Notes: generated by a model not told the origin, from the letters alone. A stretch of 64,000 nucleotides of DNA from Cystobacter fuscus DSM 2262 (GCF_000335475.2 NZ_ANAH02000073.1:124001-188000); one strand, 5' to 3'; positions 54,222 through 63,652 are shown, counted from the first letter of the stretch. Translations and numbers: made by a program.

Positions 54222-54984
54222 GGATGGCCTCCTCGATGAACGCGGGAGCTGCATTCAGGCGCTCGAGCAGGAAGGAGGCGTAGGCCTCGCGGTGCTCGGT
54301 GACGGTGGAGAAGCGCGGCTCCTGGGTGGGACCGAGCCAGGCCTCGGGCACGCGGGCGACGATGCCGTGGATGACGTCCGCCGTCACGCGCTCGCGCAGG
54401 GTGGCCAGCGCCTCGGGCAGCGCCGAGGCCCAGGGCAGCAGCACATGGTCGCGCACCGCGGGGAACCGGCTCTGGCTGCGCTCGAGGTAGTCGTCCCAGG
54501 AGTGGTGGAAGTAGAGCGACGCGCCATGGTCGATGAGCCACAGCGCCGAGTGCCAGCACAGCAGGTTCGGGTTCTTGGGCGTGCGGTCCACGTTCGTCAC
54601 GTAGGCGTCCAGGCACACGATGGCCGAGGCCTCGGCGGACCCGGGGGTGGGGCGCACGGTGGGATCGAACGTGATGGAGCCGGGCAGGTAGTCCATGCCG
54701 AGGTTGAGTCCGGCGCTCGCCTTGATGAGATCGCGGATCTCCCCATCCGGCTCGGCGCGGCCGAGCGCGGGATCCAGCTCCAGGAGCACGAGCTCGGGCA
54801 CGCGCAGGCCGAGCGCGCGTGCGAGCTCTCCGGAGAGGATCTCCGCCACGAGCGCCTTGATGCCCTGGCCGGCGCCGCGGAACTTGAGGACATACATGCC
54901 CGAGTCCTCCGCCTCGACGATGGCGGGGCACGAGCCGCCCTCGCGCAAGGGCGTGACGTAACGGGTCGCGGAAAGGGTTCTCAC
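54199..54984 (-). CDS. HipA-like kinase-fold protein
   Basis: A 261-residue protein with the short HipA-like kinase fold. Nucleotide-binding strands include MYVLKFRGAGQGIKALVAE with the Lys, the catalytic loop is DAYVTNVDRTPKNPNL (Asp and Asn), and the metal Asp lies in WLIDHG. Full HipA toxins are about 440 residues and phosphorylate GltX. This form lacks the N-terminal part and should not be assumed to be a toxin. GTG at 54984 overlaps the stop of the CPBP protease gene (GTGA), so the three genes form one operon. Confidence 0.8.
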   Translation of the reverse strand: MRTLSATRYVTPLREGGSCPAIVEAEDSGMYVLKFRGAGQGIKALVAEILSGELARALGLRVPELVLLELDPALGRAEPDGEIRDLIKASAGLNLGMDYLPGSITFDPTVRPTPGSAEASAIVCLDAYVTNVDRTPKNPNLLCWHSALWLIDHGASLYFHHSWDDYLERSQSRFPAVRDHVLLPWASALPEALATLRERVTADVIHGIVARVPEAWLGPTQEPRFSTVTEHREAYASFLLERLNAAPAFIEEAIRARAQLV

Positions 54985-56189
54985 GGGGTTTCCTTCGATG
55001 CGGGGAGGTTCGGGGTGGGAAGGACGGGGGGCCGTCCTCCCCCTGACTGCCGGGACTGCCGGCGGCGCTCCTGGGTGTACTCGCCCACGGGCGTCTCGCC
55101 CCGGCGGGCGCGCACCCGGAGTTCATAGAGGGCATTGCGCTCGGCGTGCAGGGCATCCGGCGCGTCCTCGGGGACGGGGGCCAGCGGGTAGCGCAGATCG
55201 ATCTGGCTCAGCTCGATGCCCACGGGATCCAGGACGACGTAGGCGCCCAGCACCAGCGTGGCGGCCGTCATCCAGGGGAAGGCGCGGCGCAGCAGCCTCG
55301 TCGGGGGCTCCAGGTGGACGGGCGGCTCGGGTGCCTCCCGCTCCTCGAGCGGACGGAGAGGACCCCCCAACAGGCCCGGGAAGCGGCGCGCGGCGGACAG
55401 CAGTCCGAGCAGCACCGCGCAGCCCCCGAGCGCGAGCAGCACCACCATCCGGCCCTCGTCGCCAGGGGAGGGCGCCTGCGCGGACTCGAGGTGCCGGGAG
55501 CCGAAGAAGAGCACCGTGGACACGAGGTTGTTGGCCGCGTGCGCGAGGATGCCGGGCCACAGCGAGCCCGTGCGCCACAGGAGCCAGCCGAACAGCAGGC
55601 CCAGCTCCAGGCGCGACACGAAGCCCATCCGGTCCAGGTGGAACGCGCTGAAGAGCGCCGCGGAGAAGAACAGGGCGCGCCACGGGGGGCCGCCCCGCGC
55701 CAGCAGCCCCCGGAAGAAGACGCCCCGGAAGAAGAACTCCTCGCACAGGGGCGCGCCGATGCCCAGGCCCGCCACGATGAAGGCCAGCTCCACGGGGGAC
55801 TGTCCCAGGAAGATGCCCGACACGTCGTAGTCATTCCAGGACTCGGGCAGGACGAGCTGGGCCAGGTACTGCACGGGGGCGATGATGCCGAAGAAGTTGG
55901 CCAGTCCGAGGACGAAGCCGAACACCGCCGGCCCCGTGCTCCAGGCGGACAGGCCGGTGTAGCGCGCCGGGGCCCGCCCGGTGGCGCTCAGCACGAGCCA
56001 GCCCCCACCGAGGAAGACGAAGAGCTGGGTGAACCAGACGCCCAGGGCGAGGTTGAGCACCTGCACGGGCGAGACGAGCAGGAAGGCGAGGAACACCGCC
56101 AGGGTGGCGGCCACCGCGACGCCCAGCGGATCCAGCGGCCTGGAGTCGGAAGGGGGGGCGGGGTTGGGGCTGCTGACGTCTTCCACCAC
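54981..56189 (-). CDS. CPBP-family intramembrane metalloprotease
   Basis: A polytopic protein of about 402 residues, eight or more helices, with the CPBP/Abi motifs EEFFFRGVFFRGL (catalytic Glu-Glu), FHLDRMGF and HAANNL. The family includes CAAX prenyl proteases and bacteriocin-immunity proteins and cleaves substrates within the membrane. An extra C-terminal part carries two further helices and a basic tail. The start is one of two adjacent GTG codons (56189 or 56186) behind GGAG. It is the first gene of an operon with the HipA-like kinase and DUF3037 genes. The divergent barrel gene starts about 78 bp away. Confidence 0.85.
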   Translation of the reverse strand: MVEDVSSPNPAPPSDSRPLDPLGVAVAATLAVFLAFLLVSPVQVLNLALGVWFTQLFVFLGGGWLVLSATGRAPARYTGLSAWSTGPAVFGFVLGLANFFGIIAPVQYLAQLVLPESWNDYDVSGIFLGQSPVELAFIVAGLGIGAPLCEEFFFRGVFFRGLLARGGPPWRALFFSAALFSAFHLDRMGFVSRLELGLLFGWLLWRTGSLWPGILAHAANNLVSTVLFFGSRHLESAQAPSPGDEGRMVVLLALGGCAVLLGLLSAARRFPGLLGGPLRPLEEREAPEPPVHLEPPTRLLRRAFPWMTAATLVLGAYVVLDPVGIELSQIDLRYPLAPVPEDAPDALHAERNALYELRVRARRGETPVGEYTQERRRQSRQSGGGRPPVLPTPNLPASKETP

Positions 56190-56266
56190 GGGACTCCGGC
56201 TGCGAGAGAAAGGGGATGTGTAAAACACGACATCCAGGCGCGAAGCACTCCTATAATGCCCGGACC

Positions 56267-57712
56267 TTGACGCCCCCATTCGAAGAACGAACACGGCGAC
56301 GGACGAGCGGACGGGAGCGGGTCGGGCTCCAGCGCGCGGGGTTGCTGACGGTGCTGCTCGGTTCGTCGCTGGCCTCGGCCTCGGCGTTCCAGGTGGAGGC
56401 GCGCACCGAGGCCCAGGTGTATCAGATCCGCTCCTGGCGCGACGCCGCGCCGAGCGAGCCCGTGCTGCTGCCGCGCCGGCGGATCGTCCAGTACCTGGGA
56501 GTCGCCGGGTACGAGCTCGTCACCGGGCAGGACCTGGGCTTCGAGTCCAACCTGCGCGTCTTCGCGGACTTCGGTCTGCCGCGGGGGGAGGCGGCGAGGA
56601 TCGATGGCGTGCGCTCGGAGGACGCGGACCTGCTCCACGCCTTCGTGCGCTACGGGGTGGGGGGCGTCGAGGGGCGGCTTGGCCGGCAGCTCTACGGGGA
56701 CGTGTCGGACATCCTGGCCTTCGACGGACTGAGCCTGCGCTACGTGAGCCCGGTGGGGGTGGGCGCGGAGGTGTACGGCGGGCTGTGGGTGAAGGGGGCG
56801 GGGTTCCTGTCCTCCTCGGTGTACCAGCCCGATGGCGTGCGCGAGAGCGACACCCGGCGCCTGGAGCTGGGCGTGGCCGGCGCGGATTCGACGCTCACGG
56901 CGCTCGAGCCCGTGTACGGCGCGAAGCTGCTGCTGGAGAACGTGCGGGGGGTGTCGGCGTCCGTGGGCTACCGCCGGGCGCTGCTGGCGGGCAAGACGGA
57001 TCTCGAGCGCGCGACGGCGGAGGCCCGCTTTGGACGGGGCCTGGGGTTGAACGCGGTGGCGGGCGTGGACGTGGACCTGTTGCAGCTCAAGCCCGCGCAG
57101 GCCCGGCTCCAGGTGCGCTGGGACGCGGAGGACCTGGCCGTGAGTGGCGAGGCAATGCGCCTCTCGCCCGTCTTCTCCGCCGACTCCATCTGGTACTGGT
57201 TCGCCTACGCGCCCCGCGACGAGGCGCGCGTGCGCGTGGACTTCTTCCCGCGCGGCGCCCTGCGCTACTACGTCCAGGCGGTGGGCAGCCTCTACCACAC
57301 CGTCCTCAACAGCTCGCTGCAACTGGCCGAGGCGGCGAAGGCCGCGGGCGGGCAGCCCTCCTTCACCGTGGGCGGCTCGGCGGGCGCGGCGCTGCGCAGG
57401 GAGCGCTTCCGCTCCGCGCTGGATGTGTCCGTGCGCGGGGGGTATGGCGGCACGCAGCTCTGGGCGGATCTCACCGCGGGCTATGGCTTCGGCGAGGGCC
57501 GCACCACCGTGGATGGGCGGCTGAGCGCGGCGTACATCCATGATGGCTTCAACCCCCTGCTCGCGGGCGGCTTCCTGGGCGCGCAGCTCTGGGCGAGCCA
57601 GGCACTCACCCGGGCCGCGCGCGTGTCGCTGGTGCTCGAGCAGAACGTGAACCCCTACACCCGCTGGGACACCAAGGTGTTCTTCCTCTTCGATCTGAAG
57701 GCGAGCCTGTAG
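56267..57712 (+). CDS. Outer-membrane beta-barrel protein (possible porin of a cytochrome conduit)
   Basis: After a basic N terminus and a hydrophobic leader (LLTVLLGSSLASASA), about 440 residues consist of alternating polar and hydrophobic strands with many aromatic ends. They close with an aromatic-rich C-terminal strand (TRWDTKVFFLFDLKASL), as expected for a transmembrane barrel of about 20 strands. I see no named family motif. Its stop is followed immediately by the ATG of a 13-heme cytochrome, which suggests a porin that holds or feeds the cytochrome. The start is uncertain: TTG at 56267 is the only reasonable codon before the leader, and no clear ribosome site is visible. Confidence 0.72.
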   Translation: MTPPFEERTRRRTSGRERVGLQRAGLLTVLLGSSLASASAFQVEARTEAQVYQIRSWRDAAPSEPVLLPRRRIVQYLGVAGYELVTGQDLGFESNLRVFADFGLPRGEAARIDGVRSEDADLLHAFVRYGVGGVEGRLGRQLYGDVSDILAFDGLSLRYVSPVGVGAEVYGGLWVKGAGFLSSSVYQPDGVRESDTRRLELGVAGADSTLTALEPVYGAKLLLENVRGVSASVGYRRALLAGKTDLERATAEARFGRGLGLNAVAGVDVDLLQLKPAQARLQVRWDAEDLAVSGEAMRLSPVFSADSIWYWFAYAPRDEARVRVDFFPRGALRYYVQAVGSLYHTVLNSSLQLAEAAKAAGGQPSFTVGGSAGAALRRERFRSALDVSVRGGYGGTQLWADLTAGYGFGEGRTTVDGRLSAAYIHDGFNPLLAGGFLGAQLWASQALTRAARVSLVLEQNVNPYTRWDTKVFFLFDLKASL

Positions 57713-58885
57713 ATGGAGCGCCAGTCCCGAATCGTCCTGGGCCTCGTCGCCCTGTCCCTGGTGGTGGCCGGGCTCGCCTGGGCGGCCACCGCGAACGAGC
57801 GCAGCCTCGCCATCTACCCGGCGCAGCGCATCCCCGTGCGCTTCGATCACAAGCAGCACCTGGAGGCGGGGGCCGAGTGCACCACGTGCCATGACAGCGC
57901 CCGGACGAGTGCCTCGGTGAAGGATCGCAACCTGCCGGGGCACGAGGAGTGCGAGACGTGTCACGACCTCGACGCGGCGAAAAAGGGGGCGAAGACGGAT
58001 CCTCCCTCGGCCTGCAACGTGTGCCACCCGGGCTTCGACGCCACGGTGCACCTGGCGCCGCCGAAGCTGGACGCACCCCCGGCCAACCTGAACTTCAACC
58101 ACCAGCTGCACGTGCAGAAGAAGGTGGACTGCGCGACGTGCCATGGCGCCATGACGGACGTGCAGCTCGCCACCCGGCAGCAGCTGCCGAAGATGGCCAC
58201 GTGCCTGAAGTGCCATGACGGCCATCAGGCGCCCAAGGAGTGCGGTGCCTGCCACTTGAAGCAGCCCTCGGGGCGACTGCAGCTCACGTTCCCCTCGGGC
58301 ATCCTGCGCCCCATGCAGGGAGATCCCCTCGGCCTGGACCACGGCCCGCGCTACGAGTTCAACCACGGCAACCGCGCGTCGATGGACCGGGGCACGTGCC
58401 TGTCGTGCCACACCGAGTCCTATTGCCAGACGTGCCACGACGCGCTCCAGAAGCCGCTGTCGGTGCACCCCAACGACTTCATCACCCTGCACCCGGTGCA
58501 GGCGCGCCAGGACTCCACGCGCTGCTCGAGCTGCCACCGCGCGCAGTCCTTCTGCGCCGCGTGCCATGAGCGCTCGGGGGTGGGACAGAACTCGGACCGC
58601 TCGCTGCGCGCGCGCAACGTGAAGGTGCACCCGGACTACAACGCCTGGGTGGAAGTGCCCGGGCCGCAGCACCACGGCGTCGCGGCGTCGCGGGACATGC
58701 AGTCGTGCGTGTCCTGCCACCGCGAGGAGTCGTGCCTCACGTGCCACTCGGGGATGACGGGGCGGCAGGTGAACCCGCACCCGGATGGGTTCGCCGCGGC
58801 GTGCAAGCGCGTGGCGGCGAGCAATGATCGGGCCTGCCTCAAGTGCCACGCCGAGTCGAGCCTCGCCCAGAAGGGGTGCCGCTGA
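57713..58885 (+). CDS. Exported 13-heme c-type cytochrome
   Basis: A Sec signal peptide (IVLGLVALSLVVAGLAWAA) precedes 360 residues with thirteen CXXCH heme-binding motifs: CTTCH, CETCH, CNVCH, CATCH, CLKCH, CGACH, CLSCH, CQTCH, CSSCH, CAACH, CVSCH, CLTCH and CLKCH. Extra His residues such as FDHKQH and FNHQLH can act as distal ligands. The protein would carry electrons in the periplasm or across the outer membrane. It is translated directly after the barrel gene and overlaps the lipoprotein gene by one base. Similar porin-cytochrome operons in metal-reducing bacteria move electrons to external acceptors; that role is inferred. Confidence 0.93.
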   Translation: MERQSRIVLGLVALSLVVAGLAWAATANERSLAIYPAQRIPVRFDHKQHLEAGAECTTCHDSARTSASVKDRNLPGHEECETCHDLDAAKKGAKTDPPSACNVCHPGFDATVHLAPPKLDAPPANLNFNHQLHVQKKVDCATCHGAMTDVQLATRQQLPKMATCLKCHDGHQAPKECGACHLKQPSGRLQLTFPSGILRPMQGDPLGLDHGPRYEFNHGNRASMDRGTCLSCHTESYCQTCHDALQKPLSVHPNDFITLHPVQARQDSTRCSSCHRAQSFCAACHERSGVGQNSDRSLRARNVKVHPDYNAWVEVPGPQHHGVAASRDMQSCVSCHREESCLTCHSGMTGRQVNPHPDGFAAACKRVAASNDRACLKCHAESSLAQKGCR

Positions 58886-59319
58886 TGCGCCGGTTCTTGT
58901 GGCTGGGGCTGCTGGGATGCGCGGCGTGTCTGGAGCCCGGCGAGCCCTTCCTCGCCGCGGCCGACGCGGATCCACCGGACGTGGTGTCCACCGAGCCGGG
59001 CGCCGGAGGCACGCTGGAGGCGGGCGGCACGCTGCAGATCCTCTTCTCCGAGCGGATGGACGCGCGCACGCTGCGCCCGGGCATCGCCGTCTTCGAGGGC
59101 CGGGCGGAGGTGGCGCTGGAGGTGCTGGTGCCCGCGGAGCCGGAGGGGCAGGACGATCTCGAGCGGGGGGACGTGCCCTCCACCGTCACGGTGCGCGCCA
59201 GCGCGGGCGCCTTCACGCCGGGCACGGCCTACACGCTGGTGCTGCGCACGCTGCTCACGGACACCCAGGGCAATCCGCTCGCGCAAGAGGTGCGGGTGCC
59301 CTTTCGCACGGAGCCTTGA
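58885..59319 (+). CDS. Lipoprotein with a Big_5-type Ig-like domain
   Basis: The 144-residue protein has a short leader with a lipobox (LLGCAAC). One Ig-like domain follows, of the Big_5 type: DVVSTEPGAGGTLEAGGTL, LFSERMD, then AYTLVLRTLLTDTQGNPL and VPFRTEP. Such domains occur in surface proteins and bind partners. The ATG shares its A with the cytochrome stop codon, so it is the third member of the barrel-cytochrome operon. It may anchor the cytochrome at the cell surface (inference). Confidence 0.82.
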   Translation: MRRFLWLGLLGCAACLEPGEPFLAAADADPPDVVSTEPGAGGTLEAGGTLQILFSERMDARTLRPGIAVFEGRAEVALEVLVPAEPEGQDDLERGDVPSTVTVRASAGAFTPGTAYTLVLRTLLTDTQGNPLAQEVRVPFRTEP

Positions 59320-59347
59320 GGGCCTCCGTGCGAGGGGGAGCCGCGGC

Positions 59348-61900
59348 TCAGCGCTGGTGGCTCAGGTAGCGGCGGATCTCCTCGGCGAACTGCTTGCACG
59401 CCGCCACGTCGGGCGCGGAGGGGCCGAGCTTGAGCTTCTTGTCCTCCTCCACGAGGTAGCGCTGGTCGAGCATGTAGGCCACCGCGTTCTCCAGCGTCAC
59501 CTTGGCCAGTGACTCGGCGGCGGTGATGCGGCCGGAGTGGTACTCGGCGCGGCCGACGTCCAGCGCCTGGCGCACGAAGGACTTGCGATCCTGCACCGCG
59601 CCCGTGGACACCTCGGGCAGCGTGAGGGCGGCGATGAGGTAGGCCTCCAGGTAGTCGCGGAGCTGATCCGCGAGGAACTCCAGCTCCGGCCGGGCATGGG
59701 GCTCGGGGGCCACGCTCAGCGTGGTGTCCTCGTGGAGGATGAGGCCCATGCGCACCAGCCGCTCGACGACCTCGGCGAAGATGGTGTCGAAGCTGGCGCC
59801 CACCCGGTAGATGAACTCCACCTTGAAGAGGCGCGAGAGCCACAGGGCGCGGGCCTTCACCTCGTCGAAGGGCGCCGGGGAGCCCACCAGCAGCGCGTTG
59901 GCCACGAGGCCGCGCGCGGCCACCAGGTTCATCAGCGTGTTCTTGTAGAAGGCCATCTCCCCGCGGCGCTCGTCCTCGGCCTGGTAGATGACCTCGCCGT
60001 GCGCCTTCTGGGTGCGCACCATGCCGTCGGAGCAGAAGGTGCGCATGGCGTCCTGGATGGGGCCCATGGCGTCGGGGTTGCTCGGCGAGTCCTTGAGCAG
60101 CATGGCCAGGGGGGCCTGCTCCTCGCCGGCGATACGGCGCAGCAGGTGGATGCGCTCGGACAGCTCGCGGCTGGTCATGCCGCGCCGACGGTGGGAGAGC
60201 AGGGCGGAGCTCACCAGGGCATGCGGCGTCACGGTGGACACCTTGCTGATGCCGTACATGACGCGGTTGCCCAGGGCGCGCACCAGGCCCTTCTTCTGCT
60301 CGTCCGTCAGGGGCTGGGCGGGATCGAGCCCGCGGCTCTTCATCAACTCCACGAGCGACAGGGGCTCGTCGAAGGTGAGGTGGATGCGGCCGTAGCGCGC
60401 GGCGAGCACCTTGGGCGTGCTGAGCAGGGCCTTCAGGTCCTCGGGCTTCTTCTCTCCGCCGGCCAGCTCCTTCGAGTAGCTGCCCGACTCCACGACCTTC
60501 TCGTAGTCGATGGAGACGGGGACGAAGATGAGATCATTGCGCGCGCCCTCGAGCACGGCCTCCACCTGCCAGGTGAACATGCCGAGCTTGGGCTGGAGCA
60601 GCTTGCCGGTGCGCGAGCGGCCGCCCTCGGGGAAGAACTCCTGGTGCACGCCGTCGTGGACGAGCTTCTTCACGTACGCCTTGAAGGTGGCGGCGTAGAT
60701 CTTGTCGTCCTTGAAGGAGCGGCGCAGGAAGAAGGCGCCGCAGCGGCGCAGGAAGGGGCCGAGCGGCCAGAAGGACAGGTTGGCGCCCGCGGCGACGAGC
60801 GGCACGGCGTAGCCGCGGTTCCAGAGGATCCAGCTCATCACCAGGTAGTCCACGTGGCTCTTGTGCGAGGGGCAGAGCACGAGCGGGGCCTTGCTGGCGG
60901 CCTTGAGGGCGCGGTTGAGCCCGGCCTCGTCCACCTCGATGCCGTCGTAGATGCGGTTGAAGACCCAGGCGAGCAGGGGCGAGGCGAACGCCAGCATGGT
61001 GGGGCTGGCCCTGGCGGCGATGGCCTCCAGGTTGCGCCGGGACTGGCGCAGCACGCTCTCCGGGCTGCGGTTGGTCTCCGTGGCCACGGTGTCCAGCGCC
61101 CTGCGCAGGGTGCGGTCGCGCAGCGTCTCGTCGAGGATGCGATCGGCGGGCTTCTCCGGGGGACCGAAGACGGCGCGCGTCTCACGCGACAGGTGGTGGT
61201 GCAGCATGCCGCGCACCTTGCGGGCGATCACCTCGTCGGAGTCCTGGGGGTTGTCCGCGATGAAGCGCTTGAGATCGATGGGCTCGCCCACGCGGAACTG
61301 GGCGCGGCGGTAGTTGCGGAAGAAGGCCACCATCGAGTGCAGGAAGCCGGGCGCCTCGGGGCTGCCGAACACCCTGTCCCACACGTTGGGGTTGAGGCGC
61401 GCGGTGCGCTTCTCCCAGACGAAGAGCTCGGGCACGAGGAAGACGGAGCGCTCTTCCCGGCGCGCCATGGCGACCAGGGTGGGGAAGGGGTTCTCCTCGA
61501 TGTCCTTGCCCGAGGCGCTCAGCAGGGCCGTCTTCTTCAGGAAGATGAGGCCGCTGTTGCCCGAGTCGCGCGCGTGGGCGAAGCGCTCCTGGAAGGGGCC
61601 GCGCTGCTTGGCGTTGCGGAAGGGGCGGGTGAACCAGGGGCGCAGGTTGACCACCGCCCGGATGAGCGGCAGCCCCCGGCGCACGCTCGCCCAGGAGAGA
61701 TAGAGGAAGTTGATCCACGCCGTGGTGCGCATGACGTGCACCACGAAGCCCTTGGCGTGCAGCGCGCGCAACTCCGCCTCGGCCTCCGCGGGAAAGCGGA
61801 CGCCGTCGAAGTAGCGCTGCCCCAGTACCCTCGAAACGGGGCCGAACTCCTTGCTCAACGCCTCATGATGATCGACAGCCGGTCCCAGGACGGTGTCCAC
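59348..61900 (-). CDS. plsB: Glycerol-3-phosphate 1-O-acyltransferase
   Basis: A PlsB-type enzyme of 850 residues that transfers an acyl group from acyl-CoA or acyl-ACP to position 1 of glycerol 3-phosphate, the first step of phospholipid synthesis at the inner membrane. The acyltransferase motifs are complete: HKSHVDYL (His 346 and Asp 351), FFLRRSF, FFPEGGRSRTGKLL and FVPVSIDYEKV. The long N- and C-terminal helical regions fit PlsB. GTG at 61900 is preferred because AGGGGG lies upstream; another GTG lies at 61921. Its start is 33 bp from the end of argS on the same strand. Confidence 0.92.
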   Translation of the reverse strand: MDTVLGPAVDHHEALSKEFGPVSRVLGQRYFDGVRFPAEAEAELRALHAKGFVVHVMRTTAWINFLYLSWASVRRGLPLIRAVVNLRPWFTRPFRNAKQRGPFQERFAHARDSGNSGLIFLKKTALLSASGKDIEENPFPTLVAMARREERSVFLVPELFVWEKRTARLNPNVWDRVFGSPEAPGFLHSMVAFFRNYRRAQFRVGEPIDLKRFIADNPQDSDEVIARKVRGMLHHHLSRETRAVFGPPEKPADRILDETLRDRTLRRALDTVATETNRSPESVLRQSRRNLEAIAARASPTMLAFASPLLAWVFNRIYDGIEVDEAGLNRALKAASKAPLVLCPSHKSHVDYLVMSWILWNRGYAVPLVAAGANLSFWPLGPFLRRCGAFFLRRSFKDDKIYAATFKAYVKKLVHDGVHQEFFPEGGRSRTGKLLQPKLGMFTWQVEAVLEGARNDLIFVPVSIDYEKVVESGSYSKELAGGEKKPEDLKALLSTPKVLAARYGRIHLTFDEPLSLVELMKSRGLDPAQPLTDEQKKGLVRALGNRVMYGISKVSTVTPHALVSSALLSHRRRGMTSRELSERIHLLRRIAGEEQAPLAMLLKDSPSNPDAMGPIQDAMRTFCSDGMVRTQKAHGEVIYQAEDERRGEMAFYKNTLMNLVAARGLVANALLVGSPAPFDEVKARALWLSRLFKVEFIYRVGASFDTIFAEVVERLVRMGLILHEDTTLSVAPEPHARPELEFLADQLRDYLEAYLIAALTLPEVSTGAVQDRKSFVRQALDVGRAEYHSGRITAAESLAKVTLENAVAYMLDQRYLVEEDKKLKLGPSAPDVAACKQFAEEIRRYLSHQR

Positions 61901-61933
61901 GTGCGAGCCCCCTTGTTGCACGGATGAGTGGCG

Positions 61934-63652
61934 TTACATGTTCTCGGGTGTGGCGATGCCCAGCAGGGTGAGCCCCGCGGCGAGCGCCGCGCGCGTGGCA
62001 TCCGTGAGCGCCAGCCGCGCCTGCTTGAGTGGCTCGTCCCCCTCGAGGAGGACGCGCTTGGCCCGATCCTGGTTGCCCAGGGTGTAGTAGCGGCTGAACT
62101 CCGCGGCCAGATCCAACAGCCACCGGGCGACATAACTCGGCTCCTGTTGATCCGCCGCTTCCTGCACCACCACGGGCAGCCGGGCGATGGCGCGCAGCAC
62201 CGCTTGTTCCTCGGGCAGCGTGAGCCGGCTGGCATCGTAGGTGGTGGGCGCGCCGCCGCCCTTGCGCAGGATGTTGCAGGCACGCGCGTGGGCATACTGG
62301 AGGTAGGCCCCGGTGTGCCCGGTGAAGTTGAGGATCTCGTCCCAGTCGAAGGTGTAGTCGGTGGCGCGGCGGTTCTTCAGGTCGCCGAAGAAGATGGCGC
62401 CCAGGCCGATCTGCTCCGCCAGCGCCTCGGGGTCGTCCGTCTGGATCTTCCCCTCCTCGATGTTGTTCTTCACCAGGGCGAGGGCGCGCGAGCGCGCCTC
62501 GTCGAGCACGTCGGTGAGCAGCACCACGTTGCCCTGGCGCGTGCTCATGCCGTGCACGCGGCCGAAGTTGACGTGCACCATGCGCTCCACGAAGTCGCGG
62601 CCCATGGCCTTGAGCACGCGGAAGAGCTGCCGGAAGTGCAGCGACTGATCCGTGGCCACCACGTAGAGCGACTTGTCGAAGTGGAAGCGCTCGTGGCGAT
62701 CGATGGCCGCCGCCAGGTCGCGCGTGGCGTAGAGCGTGCTGCCGTCGTTCTTCTTGAGGAGCACGGGCGGCTCGTTCTCCTCGTAGGGCAGATCCACGAT
62801 GAGGGCGCCCTCGGACTGCTTGACGCCCACCGTGCGGGAGATCTCCGCGATCACCGGCTCCATCTTGTCCTGGTAGAAGCTCTCGCCCTCGATGTGCTCG
62901 AAGCGGATGCCCAGCCGGGCGTAGATGCGCAGGAAGTCGCGGATGGACGTCTCGCGGAACTCCTTCCACAGCGCGAGCGCCTCGGCGTCATTGGCCTCCA
63001 TGCGCCGGAAGAAGTCGCGAGCGCGCTCGTCGAAGGCGGGCTCCTTCTCCGCGCGCTGGTTGGCCTGGACGTACACCTTGACCAGGTGCGCCATGTCCTG
63101 GCGCTTGGCCGGGTCGCCGTACTCCTGGAAGCCCACGGCGACGAGGCCGAACTGCTTGCCCCAGTCGCCCAGGTAGTTGATGCCCTCCACGCGGTAGCCG
63201 AGCGCCCGGTGCAGGTTGGCCACGGCGTGGCCGATGACGGTGGAGCGGATGTGGTGGAAGGCGATGGGCTTGGCGATGTTGGGCGAGGAGTAGTCCATCA
63301 CCACCGTCTTGCCCGCGCCCGAGTCCCCGCCGCCGTAGCGCGTGCCCTGGGCGCGCGCCGCGTCGATGACCTCGGCGGTGAAGGGCAGGAGCGAGAAGCG
63401 CGCGTTGACGTAGGGGCCAGCGGCCACGATCTCCAGCCCGGGCACCTTCAGGTTCTGCGCGAGCCCGGCGGCGATCGCCGGAGGCGCCTTCTTCTGCGCC
63501 TTGGCCAGGGGAAAGGTGGGAAAGGACAGGTCCCCGTGCGCGGGATCGGCCGGCTTGACCTGGGCGTCGATCTCGGAGGCAGGCACACCCAGCGACTGGG
63601 CGAGCGCCTCGACGAATGCTGCCCGGTAATGCGAGTAGGCGGAAGTGCTCAT
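61934..63652 (-). CDS. argS: Arginyl-tRNA synthetase
   Basis: A 572-residue class I synthetase charging tRNA-Arg. The N-terminal add-1 domain is followed by the ATP site SSPNIAKPIAFHHIRST, where HHIR replaces the usual HxGH form (HVGH), a variant seen in some ArgS lines. The KMSKS counterpart is GMSTRQGN, normal for ArgS, and the anticodon-binding domain ends the protein (HARACNILRKGG, FSRYYTLGNQDR). It appears complete and is the core gene that fixes this end of the window as chromosomal. Confidence 0.95.
   Translation of the reverse strand: MSTSAYSHYRAAFVEALAQSLGVPASEIDAQVKPADPAHGDLSFPTFPLAKAQKKAPPAIAAGLAQNLKVPGLEIVAAGPYVNARFSLLPFTAEVIDAARAQGTRYGGGDSGAGKTVVMDYSSPNIAKPIAFHHIRSTVIGHAVANLHRALGYRVEGINYLGDWGKQFGLVAVGFQEYGDPAKRQDMAHLVKVYVQANQRAEKEPAFDERARDFFRRMEANDAEALALWKEFRETSIRDFLRIYARLGIRFEHIEGESFYQDKMEPVIAEISRTVGVKQSEGALIVDLPYEENEPPVLLKKNDGSTLYATRDLAAAIDRHERFHFDKSLYVVATDQSLHFRQLFRVLKAMGRDFVERMVHVNFGRVHGMSTRQGNVVLLTDVLDEARSRALALVKNNIEEGKIQTDDPEALAEQIGLGAIFFGDLKNRRATDYTFDWDEILNFTGHTGAYLQYAHARACNILRKGGGAPTTYDASRLTLPEEQAVLRAIARLPVVVQEAADQQEPSYVARWLLDLAAEFSRYYTLGNQDRAKRVLLEGDEPLKQARLALTDATRAALAAGLTLLGIATPENM

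Noticed and set aside
56252-56257. TATAAT -10 box before the barrel gene
   Set aside because: The hexamer is perfect, but no -35 element lies at 16-18 bp, so I do not call a promoter.
55988-58975. A 995-codon open frame on the minus strand
   Set aside because: It is antisense to the barrel and cytochrome genes, both of which have clear motifs. Its translation is Arg/His-rich and without domains, as expected from high-GC third-position bias.
59537-61927. A 796-codon open frame on the plus strand
   Set aside because: Antisense to plsB; composition is low-complexity Glu/Gly/Arg and no motif is present.
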